A DNA stretch of 64,000 nucleotides from Pseudomonas iridis. Lineage in GTDB: Bacteria; Pseudomonadota; Gammaproteobacteria; Pseudomonadales; Pseudomonadaceae. Below, in pieces: positions 27,305-35,900 of this stretch (within the stretch, counting starts at the first letter, position 1; each line of letters begins with the position of its first letter). The notes below the pieces were generated by a model. That model was given only the letters and a program-made list of their open reading frames with translations, made no database searches and was not told the origin of the DNA. Location: contig NZ_JACXXO010000020.1 in the NCBI RefSeq assembly GCF_017980685.1, positions 40,347 to 104,346 on the forward strand, in the 5' to 3' direction. The translations under genes were made by a program, and so were the position numbers.

Positions 27305-28663
27305 TCAGACGCTCATCATCAGGAACTCACGCTCCCACGAGCTGATCACGCGCTTGAAGTTTTCATGCTCGGCACGTTTCACCGCGACATAGCCACGGAC
27401 GAACTTGCTGCCCAGGTACTCGGCGACGGTGGCGCATTCTTCCATTTGCGTCAGCGCTTCTTCGATGGTGATCGGCAGGCGCAGGTTGCGGCGCTCGTAA
27501 GCGCGACCCTCGACGCCCGCGCTCGGCTCGATCTTCTCGACCATGCCGAGGTAACCGCAGAGCAGACTCGCGGCAATCGCCAGATACGGGTTGGCGTCGG
27601 CGCCCGGCAAGCGGTTTTCCACGCGCATCGCCTCAGGGCTGGACGTCGGCACACGCAAGCCGACGGTGCGGTTTTCTTCGCCCCATTCGACGTTCACCGG
27701 CGCCGAGGTGTCCGGCAGGAAGCGGCGGAACGAGTTCACGTTGGGCGCAAACATCGGCAGGACTTTCGGGATGTACTTCTGCAAACCGCCGATGTAATGC
27801 AGGAACAGTTCGCTCATCTGCCCGTCAGCGGTGGCGAAGATGGGTTTGCCGGTGGCGATGTCCACCACGCTCTGGTGAATGTGCATGGCGCTACCCGGCT
27901 CGTCGCCAACCGGCTTGGCCATGAACGTCGCCGCGACGTTGTGCTTGAGCGCTGCCTCACGCATGGTGCGTTTGAATACGGTGATCTGGTCGGCCAGATC
28001 CAGGGCATCGCCGTGACGGAAGTTGATTTCCATCTGCGCCGGGCCGTCTTCGTGGATCAGTGTGTCGAGGTCCAGACCTTGCAGTTCGCACCAGTCGTAG
28101 ACGTCTTCGAACAGCGGATCGAATTCGTTGGCGGCATCGATGGAGAACGACTGACGACCACTTTCAGCACGGCCCGAGCGGCCCAGCGGCGCCTTGAGCG
28201 GCAGGTCCGGGTCTTCGCAGCGCTGGGTCAGGTAGAACTCCATTTCCGGCGCAACAATCGGTTTCCAGCCTTTATCGGTGTACAGCTGCAAGACTTTCTT
28301 CAGCACGTTGCGTGGCGACAGTTCGATCGGGTTGCCGAACTTGTCGAAAGTATCGTGGATGACAATGGCGGTCGGCTCGATTGCCCAAGGAATCACATAG
28401 ACCGCATCCGCCACAGGCTTGCAGACCATGTCGATGTCAGCCGGGTCGAGCAGGTCGTAGTAGATGTCGTCGTCGACAAAGTCCCCGGTTACCGTTTGCA
28501 GCAGCACACTTTCCGGCAGGCGCATGCCTCGCTCATGCAGGAACTTGTTGGTCGGTGCGATTTTGCCGCGGGCAATGCCGGTCAGGTCGCTGACCACACA
28601 TTCAACTTCGGTAATCTTGTGATCTTTCAGCCAAGTGAACAGCTGATCGAAAGGGGCATTCAT
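27305..28663 (-). CDS. Gamma-glutamylpolyamine synthetase (PuuA/PauA-like)
   Basis: A 452-residue glutamine-synthetase-family enzyme that ligates glutamate to a polyamine amino group using ATP. Family features: EVECVVSDLTGIARGKIAP near the N-terminus, PEMEFYL (metal-binding Glu), AQMEINFRHGDALDLAD, GSAMHIHQSV and ENRTVGLRVPTSSPEAMRVE. These variants are typical of PuuA rather than GlnA. The ATG at 28663 has a GAGGT site; the longer frame to 28771 overlaps the promoter. The downstream oxidase and binding protein support polyamine use. Confidence 0.9.
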   Translation of the reverse strand: MNAPFDQLFTWLKDHKITEVECVVSDLTGIARGKIAPTNKFLHERGMRLPESVLLQTVTGDFVDDDIYYDLLDPADIDMVCKPVADAVYVIPWAIEPTAIVIHDTFDKFGNPIELSPRNVLKKVLQLYTDKGWKPIVAPEMEFYLTQRCEDPDLPLKAPLGRSGRAESGRQSFSIDAANEFDPLFEDVYDWCELQGLDLDTLIHEDGPAQMEINFRHGDALDLADQITVFKRTMREAALKHNVAATFMAKPVGDEPGSAMHIHQSVVDIATGKPIFATADGQMSELFLHYIGGLQKYIPKVLPMFAPNVNSFRRFLPDTSAPVNVEWGEENRTVGLRVPTSSPEAMRVENRLPGADANPYLAIAASLLCGYLGMVEKIEPSAGVEGRAYERRNLRLPITIEEALTQMEECATVAEYLGSKFVRGYVAVKRAEHENFKRVISSWEREFLMMSV

Positions 28664-28824
28664 AAAGACCTCGTTATTGGTTTTATTGACGCCGGGGAGG
28701 GCGGGTTTCATCTTCCGCCCCTTCCCCTGTAGCGCGTTGACGACTATCTTGGGCGAGCCTTGCAGTTCCATCTATCCACTTTAGACACACCAAAGCGCAC
28801 CAAAAGAGTGCGCAAGGTCACCCC

Positions 28825-29733
28825 ATGACAACGTGCAATTCGCTTCAGGTTCAAGCGTTCAATACCGCCGATGTGGCCGAGCAAGTCCGCGCCACGCCGG
28901 GCTGGGTTCAGCATTACCAACAAATGTCGCCGGGCCATTTCGCCGGACAGATTCGCTATCTGGATCTGCAGGGTGTCGAGGTCTACGAAGAGCAGATGAA
29001 CACCCGGGTCGAGCAAAATTTTAGCGCGCCATCGGGGGCTTTGGCGTTCTGTTTTGATCGCAGTGACAACGCGCTGTACCTGCTCAATGAAGAGAGCCGC
29101 AACATCTGGATCACCCCGGAGAACTACCAGGAAATTGCCGTGGTGTTCGGCCCGGAATTCGTCCGTCAGCACGGTCTGGATGTGGCCAAACTTGAAGGCC
29201 TGTTCATGGCGCCGCTCAATGGTGGGCAAAACGCCTTGTTCAGTCGCTGGTTAAGCTCGACTCTCACGAAGTTGACGCAACCCATTGATCTAGTTGAAAA
29301 AGAGGCGCTGACTCAACAGTTGCTTGAGGACTGTCTGTTCATCCTCGATAACGCGCGGGTGCATCTGGATCGCGGCGGCTTGCAGCGCCGGACTGAGGAG
29401 CGAATGATCATGAAGCGCATCGGCGAATGGGCGGCGGATTCACCCGAAGAGACGCTGAATCTGCTGGAGCTTTCGCACGTGGCGGGTGTTCCGTTGCGGC
29501 AGTTGCAGCAAGCCTTCAAGCACTTCACCGGGATGACGCCAAGCCATTGGTTGCGACTGCGCCGGTTGAACAGTGCACACCGCGAGTTGCTCAAGCGCAG
29601 GCCGACGGAAACCACGGTTGCCGAGGTAGCGATGCATTGGTCGTTTTGGCACTTGGGGCGGTTTTCCAGCAGCTACCGAGCGTTGTTCAAAGAGCTACCG
29701 AGCGAGACCCTCAAGCGTTCACACATGGCCTGA
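28825..29733 (+). CDS. AraC family regulator next to polyamine genes
   Basis: A 302-residue regulator with an EutR-like layout. The N-terminal domain is cupin-like (QMSPGHFAGQIRYLDLQGVE). The C-terminal HTH contains LLELSHVAGVPLRQLQQAFK, then MTPSHWLRLRRLNSAHREL and MHWSFWHLGRFSSSYRALF. It is divergent from the PuuA-like gene across a 160-bp gap, so it probably controls the polyamine genes, itself, or both (inference from position). Confidence 0.87.
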   Translation: MTTCNSLQVQAFNTADVAEQVRATPGWVQHYQQMSPGHFAGQIRYLDLQGVEVYEEQMNTRVEQNFSAPSGALAFCFDRSDNALYLLNEESRNIWITPENYQEIAVVFGPEFVRQHGLDVAKLEGLFMAPLNGGQNALFSRWLSSTLTKLTQPIDLVEKEALTQQLLEDCLFILDNARVHLDRGGLQRRTEERMIMKRIGEWAADSPEETLNLLELSHVAGVPLRQLQQAFKHFTGMTPSHWLRLRRLNSAHRELLKRRPTETTVAEVAMHWSFWHLGRFSSSYRALFKELPSETLKRSHMA

Positions 29734-29765
29734 CCCGTAAAAAGACCTTTGTCTCACCCGTGAAG

Positions 29766-29790
29766 TTAATTAGAATCAGTCTCATTTGAA
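29766..29790. promoter_or_regulatory. Possible Fur box upstream of the ECF sigma gene
   Basis: ATTAGAATCAGTCTCATTT resembles a degenerate Fur box; its complement AATGAGACTGATTCTA agrees at 11 of 16 positions with the AATGATAATCATTATC part of the consensus. It lies about 30 bp upstream of the sigma-factor ATG, where such boxes are usual for FecI-type genes. Confidence 0.5.
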
Positions 29791-29816
29791 TCTAACTTCG
29801 CGCAGGGTCTCTTGAG

Positions 29817-30326
29817 ATGATTGAAGCAGCGGCGGCCTCGGAGCAGAACCTGCACGACCTGTATCGGGATCACCGCGGCTGGCTGGAAACCTGGCTGCGT
29901 CGACGCATGGGCAACGCCTGGGATGCGGCGGATCTGAGTCAGGACACCTTCATGCGCGTGCTGTCCAGTGCGCAACCCCTGGCCGATATTCAGGAACCAC
30001 GAGCCTATCTGCTGACCGTGGGCAAACGCCTGCTAAGCAATTTCTACACCCGCCGCCAACTCGAAAAAGCCTATCTGCAAGCACTGGCGCAATTGCCGGA
30101 GGAGAGCGTGCCTTCGCCAGAGCAGCGCTGGCTGCTGCTTGAAACCCTGCAAGCGCTGGACGAGTTGCTCGATGGTTTGCCGCGGCCGGTGCGCCGGGCG
30201 TTTTTGTGGAGTCAGCTCGAAGGGCTGGGTTATCGCGAGATTGCCGAGCGCTTGCAGGTTTCAGAGCGCACGGTCAAACGCTACATGGCGCAGGCATACG
30301 AGCATTGTTTGCTGGTGGATTTGTGA
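29817..30326 (+). CDS. FecI-like ECF RNA polymerase sigma factor
   Basis: A 169-residue iron-starvation sigma factor. Region 2 runs through LYRDHRGWLETWLRRRMGNA then DAADLSQDTFMRVL; region 4 has QLEGLGYREIAERLQVSERT followed by VKRYMAQAY. It is followed by a FecR-like gene whose ATG overlaps its stop (TGATG), then a TonB receptor with a signalling domain. The three make a complete cell-surface signalling unit. Fur control is suggested by the box just upstream. Confidence 0.92.
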   Translation: MIEAAAASEQNLHDLYRDHRGWLETWLRRRMGNAWDAADLSQDTFMRVLSSAQPLADIQEPRAYLLTVGKRLLSNFYTRRQLEKAYLQALAQLPEESVPSPEQRWLLLETLQALDELLDGLPRPVRRAFLWSQLEGLGYREIAERLQVSERTVKRYMAQAYEHCLLVDL

Positions 30327-31273
30327 TGCGTGTTGCCCCCAGCGACGAAACGCGTGAAGTGGCCCGCGCGGCTGCGCAATGGTTGGCGTTGCTGGAGTCG
30401 GGCGAGGCCACGGATGATGATCACACGCGCCTGCAACACTGGCGCAGCAGCGATCACCGCCATGAAAACGCCTGGCAGAAGATTCAGCTGTTGCGCCGAC
30501 GCTTTATTGACCTGCCTTCGGCATTGGCCATGGCCACCCTGGATCGCCCGGATCCGGCACGTCGTGCAGCGCTGAAACGCGCACTCGGTCTGGCGGCGCT
30601 GGTGCCGGCGGCGTGGCTGATCAGCCGGCAACTGCCGCTGGACGCCTGGCGGGCCGATCTGCACACCGGCACCGGTGAGCACAGTCAATTACAGTTGGCG
30701 GATGGCAGTTCGTTGCAGTTGAACACGGACAGCGCGGTCAATATCGATCTGGTCGCCCGTCAATTGACGTTGGTGCGTGGCGAGATGGCGCTCAAGGTTC
30801 CCGGCAATTCAGCCTTGATGATCAACGCACCTTACGGGCGGATCAGCGTCAGCCGCAGTGAAGTCTGCCTGCGCCTCAGCGAACGTGAATGCCGCGTTTC
30901 GGTGGTCAGTGGCGCGGTACAGTTACAGCCGCTGCAAGGGCAGGCGCTGATGTTGAATCAAGGCCAGCAAGTCAGTCTGCAAGCGTCCGGCGCCGGGCGT
31001 GTCGCAGCGTTCGATGCCCTGATGCCGGGCTGGCGTGAAGGTGTGTTGATGGCGCAGAACCAACCACTGGGGGATTTCCTGCGGGAGTTGAGCCGTTATC
31101 GGTCCGGGCTGTTGCGCTGGGATCCGGCACTGGAGTCTTTGCGCATCACCGGCAGTTTCCGTCTCGACAACACTGATCAAGTCCTTTCATTACTGGCAGC
31201 GAGTCTGCCAATCGACGTCCATACGCGCACCCGTTTCTGGGTTTCTCTCGTCCCGCGAAAAAACTTTGGCTAA
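30326..31273 (+). CDS. FecR-like anti-sigma regulator
   Basis: A 315-residue inner-membrane signal transducer. The N-terminal DUF4880 segment (RAAAQWLALLESGEATDDDH) contacts the sigma factor. A single hydrophobic span near residues 88-105 (LGLAALVPAAWLISRQL) follows, then the FecR periplasmic domain with GTGEHSQLQLADGSSLQLNT and a C-terminal STN-contacting part. The ATG at 30326 overlaps the sigma stop codon, so the two are translationally coupled. The upstream open frame is a shadow inside the sigma gene. Confidence 0.91.
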   Translation: MRVAPSDETREVARAAAQWLALLESGEATDDDHTRLQHWRSSDHRHENAWQKIQLLRRRFIDLPSALAMATLDRPDPARRAALKRALGLAALVPAAWLISRQLPLDAWRADLHTGTGEHSQLQLADGSSLQLNTDSAVNIDLVARQLTLVRGEMALKVPGNSALMINAPYGRISVSRSEVCLRLSERECRVSVVSGAVQLQPLQGQALMLNQGQQVSLQASGAGRVAAFDALMPGWREGVLMAQNQPLGDFLRELSRYRSGLLRWDPALESLRITGSFRLDNTDQVLSLLAASLPIDVHTRTRFWVSLVPRKNFG

Positions 31274-31340
31274 AGGCTGTCCCTTTTTTTCGCCTCGCTG
31301 GTCATTTCAGGCAAGTGAACAAAATCGAGAGCTTTTTCCA

Positions 31341-33743
31341 ATGCCCGCAGTATTCCCAAGTCGTTTGCGTCCGTTGTTGCAATTGAGTCTGCTGCTGAGC
31401 CTGAGTGCCAGCCCCTTGTTGATGTCGACCAGTTGGGCCGATGGCGCAGAGCGCCGCAGCTATCAGGTACCGGCCGGTAATCTGAGCGCGGCGTTGACGC
31501 GTTTTGCCGGTTTGGCCGGGGTCAATCTGTCGGTGGACCCAGCACTGGTCAGCGGGCGTAATAGCGCAGGGCTGTCTGGTGAATACGGGGTGGAGGAGGG
31601 CTTCACGCGCTTGTTGCTGGGCAGTGGTTTGCAGTTGCAGCCAGTGGGCGGCAATGCCTACATCCTGGTTCCGGCGGCGGACGGCAGCAGTGTGGAGCTG
31701 GCGCCGACCTCGATACTCGGCGCCACCGGCTCGTCGGATGCCGAGGTGTTTGCCGGTGGCCAGGTCGCACGGCGTGGCTCGCAAGGGCTGTTGGGGTCCA
31801 AGGACTTCATGGAAACTCCGTTCAGCATGACCACTTACACCAGCGAAGCGGTCAAGAACCAGCAGGCCCGGACCCTGGGAGATCTGATCGCCAGTGATCC
31901 TTCGGTGCGCGCGACCAATCCGGCAGGGGGGCGATACGAGCAATTCACCATCCGCGGCTTCAGTTTGTTCAACAGTGACGTTGCCTATAACGGCCTCTAC
32001 GGCGTATTGCCAACGTACACGATCGACATGGAAATGGCCGATCGCGTCGACATCATCAAAGGCCCGAGCCAACTGATCAACGGCATTTCGCCTCGGGGCA
32101 GTGTTGGCGGCGGGATCAACGTGGTGCCCAAGCATGCTACCGACAAGCCAATCACTTCGTTGACGACCAGTTACGCCTCCAACAATCAGCTTGGTGGGGC
32201 AGTGGACGTCGGTCGACGTTTCGGCGAGGACAACCAATTCGGCCTGCGTTTCAACGGCGTCAAACAGTCTGGCGACACTGAATGGGATCACCAGCGTATC
32301 GATCGCGATATGGCGGTACTTGGCCTGGACTTTCGTGGCGATCGTCTGCGCCTGTCGACCGACATCGGTCATACCGAGCGCGATACTGACGCCCCGCAAG
32401 AACGTGTTCAGGTGGCGGCCAACGCGAAGGTTCCAAACGCCAACGACGTGCGAAACAACTACGCGCAGCCCTGGAGCCAGGCGCGAACCAAGGACACCTT
32501 TGGCACGGTCAACGGTGAGTTCGATGTCAGCGATTCGGTGATGGTGTACGGCGGTGTCGGTGCACGCAAAAGCAACCATGACTTCCTGCGCCACGCTGTT
32601 TCCGTCACCAATGACGCTGGCGATTTCAGCGTGCAGCCACGGGATTTCACTCGCGACGAGAACGTCCGTACAGCCACGGCTGGCGTGCGTAACTGGTTCC
32701 ATACCGGCCCGGTCAGCCATGAGGTCAACCTGGCGGCCAGCTACTTCTACATGGACTTCGAAAACGGCGGCGCCCGCTATGCGGCAGGACGCAGCAACCT
32801 TTACGACCCGGTGACAACTGCCAAGCCCGGCACACCGACGCGTCAAGATGCCAAGGTCTATACCGAAAACCGCTTCAGCGGCGTGGCGTTGTCCGACACG
32901 CTGGGCTTCTTTGATGATCGCCTGTTACTGACCCTCGGCGCGCGCTGGCAGCGGGTCAAGGTCGACGACTGGAGCGATGACGTGAAGGGCGACACCGCTT
33001 ACGACGAGGAAAAGATTTCGCCTTCGGGGGGCATTCTGTTCAAGGCGACCGACAAGTTGTCGCTGTACGCCAATTACATGGAAGGCCTGAGTCAGGGCAA
33101 GATCGCGCCTTCGACCTCGGTGAACGAGGATGAAATCTTCCCGCCATTCATCAGCCGTCAGGTCGAGGTCGGCGCGAAATACGATGCCGGTGCGTACGCA
33201 TTGACCGCTGCAGTATTCCGGATCAAACAGCCAGCCTACGAAACCAACGCTACGACGCGGGTATTCGGCCCGAACGGCAAACGGCAGAACAATGGGGTGG
33301 AACTGAGTATGTTCGGTGAGCCGCTGAAAGGTTTCCGGCTGCTCGGCGGTGTGATGTATATCGACAGCGAATTGACCCACACCACCAACGGCACTTTCGA
33401 TGGCAACCGCGCGCCGGCAACGCCGAAATACAACGTCAACCTGGGGGCCGAATGGGACGTGCCGACTGTGCAAGGGTTGACGCTGACCGGGCGCGGAATC
33501 TATTCCAGCTCGCAGTATCTGGATCAATCCAACGAGAAGGAAATCGACTCCTGGGAGCGCTTCGACGTAGGCGCGCGTTACGCGTTCAAAGTCGATGACA
33601 AAAACATTACCCTGCGTGCCAACATCGAGAACGTAATGGATAAACGCTATTGGAGTTCGGCGGGCGCTTCGGATGACAGCGAGCCGGGTTTGACGCTGTC
33701 GACGCCGCGGACTTATCTGTTGTCGGCGACAGTCGATTTTTGA
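31341..33743 (+). CDS. TonB-dependent siderophore receptor with N-terminal signalling (STN) domain
   Basis: An 800-residue outer-membrane receptor. The signal peptide ends near SWA-DGAERR. An STN domain occupies about residues 38-110 (YQVPAGNLSAALTRFAGLAG), a TonB box-like ELAPTSILG follows, and the plug runs from about 160 with FTIRGFSLFNSDVAYNGLYG and IDIIKGP-type VDIIKGPSQL. The beta-barrel ends in the expected VDF with terminal Phe. It is 67 bp after the FecR gene, which its STN domain would signal. The layout fits uptake of a hydroxamate-like or xenosiderophore, but the ligand cannot be told. Confidence 0.92.
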   Translation: MPAVFPSRLRPLLQLSLLLSLSASPLLMSTSWADGAERRSYQVPAGNLSAALTRFAGLAGVNLSVDPALVSGRNSAGLSGEYGVEEGFTRLLLGSGLQLQPVGGNAYILVPAADGSSVELAPTSILGATGSSDAEVFAGGQVARRGSQGLLGSKDFMETPFSMTTYTSEAVKNQQARTLGDLIASDPSVRATNPAGGRYEQFTIRGFSLFNSDVAYNGLYGVLPTYTIDMEMADRVDIIKGPSQLINGISPRGSVGGGINVVPKHATDKPITSLTTSYASNNQLGGAVDVGRRFGEDNQFGLRFNGVKQSGDTEWDHQRIDRDMAVLGLDFRGDRLRLSTDIGHTERDTDAPQERVQVAANAKVPNANDVRNNYAQPWSQARTKDTFGTVNGEFDVSDSVMVYGGVGARKSNHDFLRHAVSVTNDAGDFSVQPRDFTRDENVRTATAGVRNWFHTGPVSHEVNLAASYFYMDFENGGARYAAGRSNLYDPVTTAKPGTPTRQDAKVYTENRFSGVALSDTLGFFDDRLLLTLGARWQRVKVDDWSDDVKGDTAYDEEKISPSGGILFKATDKLSLYANYMEGLSQGKIAPSTSVNEDEIFPPFISRQVEVGAKYDAGAYALTAAVFRIKQPAYETNATTRVFGPNGKRQNNGVELSMFGEPLKGFRLLGGVMYIDSELTHTTNGTFDGNRAPATPKYNVNLGAEWDVPTVQGLTLTGRGIYSSSQYLDQSNEKEIDSWERFDVGARYAFKVDDKNITLRANIENVMDKRYWSSAGASDDSEPGLTLSTPRTYLLSATVDF

Positions 33744-33826
33744 CGCTGAGGCGTGAAGGGCGGCAGCATCATCTTGTGGGTAACGTCGGTAAATGTCTTT
33801 GAATGTCGTCGATATACCGTTAACTA

Positions 33827-33846
33827 TACTAAATGGTCGTTTAGTA
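33827..33846. promoter_or_regulatory. TetR-type palindromic operator upstream of cupin gene
   Basis: TACTAAATGGTCGTTTAGTA has perfect 7-bp arms (TACTAAA/TTTAGTA) with a 6-bp centre. It is 40 bp upstream of the cupin ATG, in a promoter position. The length and A/T-rich arms resemble TetR-family sites; the binding protein is unknown and differs from the CTAC-N6-GTAG sites elsewhere in the window. Confidence 0.55.
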
Positions 33847-33885
33847 GAGCTAACAGGAATAAGTCATCAATCAAGAGGGAAGGCC

Positions 33886-34401
33886 ATGATTCAGCGCGAT
33901 ATGAAAGTTGATGAGCTAATTACCGCGCTGGATTTAGAGCCCCACGTTGAAGGCGGCTATTTTCGCAGAACCTATCAAGCCGACCATCTCAAAATGCTCG
34001 ATACCGCTGGCGGCCCACGATATCTGATGACGTCGATCTACTATTTGCTGACCGAACAATCACCCGTGGGCCAGTTTCATTTCAACCAATCCGACATCCT
34101 GCATTACTTTCATCTGGGCGACGCCATCGAGTACAGCCTTATCCTGGCTGACGGTTCATTGCAGACGCTGGTGATGGGCAGCGATATTCTGGCAGGACAA
34201 CATCTGCAATTGCATGTACCGGGTGGCATCTGGAAAGCTTCACGCTTGCTTGGAGGTTTACACGGATTTGGTTTGATCAGCGAAGCCGTTTCACCAGGAT
34301 TTGATTTCGGCGATATGGAAATGGGTAATCGCGAGAAACTCACGACGCAGTTTCCTCAGCATCGAACACTGATTGAAAAGATGACGCGGGAGGAAGATTG
34401 A
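33886..34401 (+). CDS. DUF985 cupin family protein
   Basis: A 171-residue single-domain cupin. The family signature is clear: LDLEPHVEGGYFRRTYQAD near the N-terminus, ALT-like TSIYYLLTEQSPVGQFH, YFHLGDAIEYSLILADGS, and VPGGIWKASRL. DUF985 proteins resemble yeast YML079w and may bind a sugar-like ligand; no reaction is settled. The ATG at 33886 has an AGAGGGA ribosome site. The base composition is noticeably lower in GC than the genes to the left, and REP elements stop before this point, so it may begin an accessory region. Confidence 0.85.
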   Translation: MIQRDMKVDELITALDLEPHVEGGYFRRTYQADHLKMLDTAGGPRYLMTSIYYLLTEQSPVGQFHFNQSDILHYFHLGDAIEYSLILADGSLQTLVMGSDILAGQHLQLHVPGGIWKASRLLGGLHGFGLISEAVSPGFDFGDMEMGNREKLTTQFPQHRTLIEKMTREED

Positions 34402-34684
34402 GCATGCGGCATTTAAGGAGGTTACCGGGTTCAAGGAACAGCGACGTCAGAAGCCGTGCGGGAGGTTTAATTCCTGTGGGCAACCGGGTCAATCTAGCAA
34501 TATCTTGTTGCGTGTAATGTATATTATGTTAAATCGTATCTGTGGAGGTAATTACCAGCCTCTAAAGGCGCTGTGACTGTTAGCTAAAAATGATAAATCC
34601 CTGCTTAAAAATGATACCGACTTTTCAACAGGTTAGACTTTTCGTAGTAGGTGTTTATCTATGCTTGATACTAATAGCGGATAA
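34402..34684. other. Non-coding gap with two phased direct repeats
   Basis: No credible gene. AAAAATGATA occurs twice, at 34586-34595 and 34607-34616, exactly 21 bp apart (two helical turns), each preceded by a T. The repeats lie just before the truncated integrase and could be remnants of protein-binding sites of the mobile element (inference). Confidence 0.45.
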
Positions 34685-35404
34685 TTTTTTCCGACATTCC
34701 TCCGCACCTTGCACCCTGCCCAGGAAAAGCAGGCGGCTCCCCTGCTCCTGCAGCACCTGGAGCAAGCTGTTCAGTGGTTGGAGCGAGAGGCGGAGCAGGC
34801 GGCCGCGCGGCACGACCTGACAGGCATGTTGCGCAGTCGGCGTGACATCGCGCTGGTGCTGATTGGATTCTGGCGTGGGTTTCGTGGTGATGAGCTGTCA
34901 CGTTTGCAAGTGGAGCACACCCAGGCGCAAACGGGCGTGGGCATCACGTTCTACCTGCCGCACAGCAAAGGCGATCGTCAGCACCTAGGAACAACCTTTC
35001 GCACGCCAGCCCTAAAGAAACTCTGCCCCGTCCAGGCTTATGTGAACTGGATTACCGTGGCGGGGATTGCGCATGGCCCTGTATTTCGGCGACTCGATCG
35101 TTGGGGGCACCTGGCAGAGGATGGCTTCAATGCCAACAGTCTCATTCCGTTGCTGCGCAGGGTCTTTCGGCGTGCCGGGGTACCTGCCGAGCTGTACACC
35201 AGTCACTCCTTACGCCGCGGGTTTGCTACGTGGGCTATCGCAAATGGCTGGGATATAAAGGCGCTGATGACGTACGTCGGCTGGAAGGACATGAAGTCCG
35301 CTATGCGCTACATCGACACGGCAGAATCCTTCGGCGCGTTGGCAATAAGTCAGCCGCTCACTTCATCATCAATTCCCCCAAGAGCAAGCGTTGACGGTTG
35401 CTGA
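34685..35404 (+). pseudogene. Tyrosine integrase, 5'-truncated
   Basis: The frame is open from a TAA at 34682 to 35404 and encodes the C-terminal two thirds of a phage-type integrase. Catalytic residues are present: Arg in GFWRGFRGDELSRL, HSLRRGFATWA (HxxR), and the Tyr in AMRYIDTAES. The segment FLRTLHPAQEKQAAPLLLQH is the normal internal part of full-length relatives, where roughly 75-80 residues of the core-binding domain should precede it; here only stops and unrelated sequence are found. A TTG at 34709 could start a 231-residue product, but without the arm-binding domain it is unlikely to work. Confidence 0.8.
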
Positions 35405-35750
35405 AAATCCCTAGGGCCATGAGGTTCACATGGGTAGCCGTAGCCACCTGCAAGCCATGGCGGTTCTGGTTTGGTAGTTCTTGTCAATCGCAACACCGCT
35501 GCCAAGTTTTCGAAATTTGAAAACAGACCTCTTCTACACCAGCAAGGGGGATGGCAGAAACGGTCGGCTTCATGGGTAAGGGTGTGGCCACACACCGGCA
35601 GGTCGCGATCAGTAAGTTATAGCCGGCAGCTTCTTACGCGATTATCGCATCGTCCGCCATTGTACAAACCTACTAGTTGGTAGATAGTAAGTGCCTAAAT
35701 GACGAACTTCGTACCCTCCAGACTTGCCCCCACCCGCACGGGAGAGACCG
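35405..35750. other. Gap between integrase remnant and unknown ORF pair
   Basis: About 345 bp without a supported gene. It contains the CTAC-N6-GTAG operator-like site at 35669-35683 described separately and an ATG at 35699 opening a 60-codon frame (MTNFVPSRLAPTRTG) without a ribosome site or recognisable domain. Its MTN start and distance from the operator resemble the TetR gene at 63144-63728, so it may be a promoter remnant of a paralogue (weak inference). Confidence 0.4.
35660..35686 (+). promoter_or_regulatory. Promoter with TetR-type operator (CTAC-N6-GTAG), site 1
   Basis: CCTACTAGTTGGTAG (35669-35683) shares 14 of 16 positions, counting the flanking base, with the site at 58998-59013. 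It overlaps a possible -35 TTGTAC (35660-35665) and -10 TAGATA (35681-35686). It faces the two unknown ORFs starting at 35751. The 15-bp spacing is short, so the promoter call is weaker than the operator call. Confidence 0.5.
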
Positions 35751-35900
35751 ATGGACCTGCCCAAACTACCCCAGCTGCCCATTCTCGACCTCGCCCAGGC
35801 ATCGCTCCTAATCATCTCGCAATCCTTAACTTCTGCAGGTATCAGGAAGACTGGAGTTACGATTGGTACATCAGCCTCTGATAATGAGGTCCTCTTGTGA
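35751..35900 (+). CDS. Small unknown protein, coupled to the next ORF
   Basis: A 49-residue ORF, MDLPKLPQLPILDLAQASLL at its start, ending ASDNEVLL. It has a good GGGAGAG ribosome site 4 bp before the ATG. Its TGA overlaps the GTG start of the next ORF (GTGA), a classic coupling arrangement. No domain is recognised. The N-terminal half is hydrophobic with regular prolines, which could make a short membrane-associated helix. It is too short to assign; reality is supported mainly by the ribosome site and the overlap. Confidence 0.45.
   Translation: MDLPKLPQLPILDLAQASLLIISQSLTSAGIRKTGVTIGTSASDNEVLL

Noticed and set aside
27176..28732. A 518-codon plus-strand open frame
   Set aside because: Antisense to the gamma-glutamylpolyamine synthetase gene and includes a REP repeat; no motif or ribosome site.
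31302..32846. A 514-codon minus-strand open frame
   Set aside because: Antisense to the TonB receptor; composition reflects the third-position GC of that gene.
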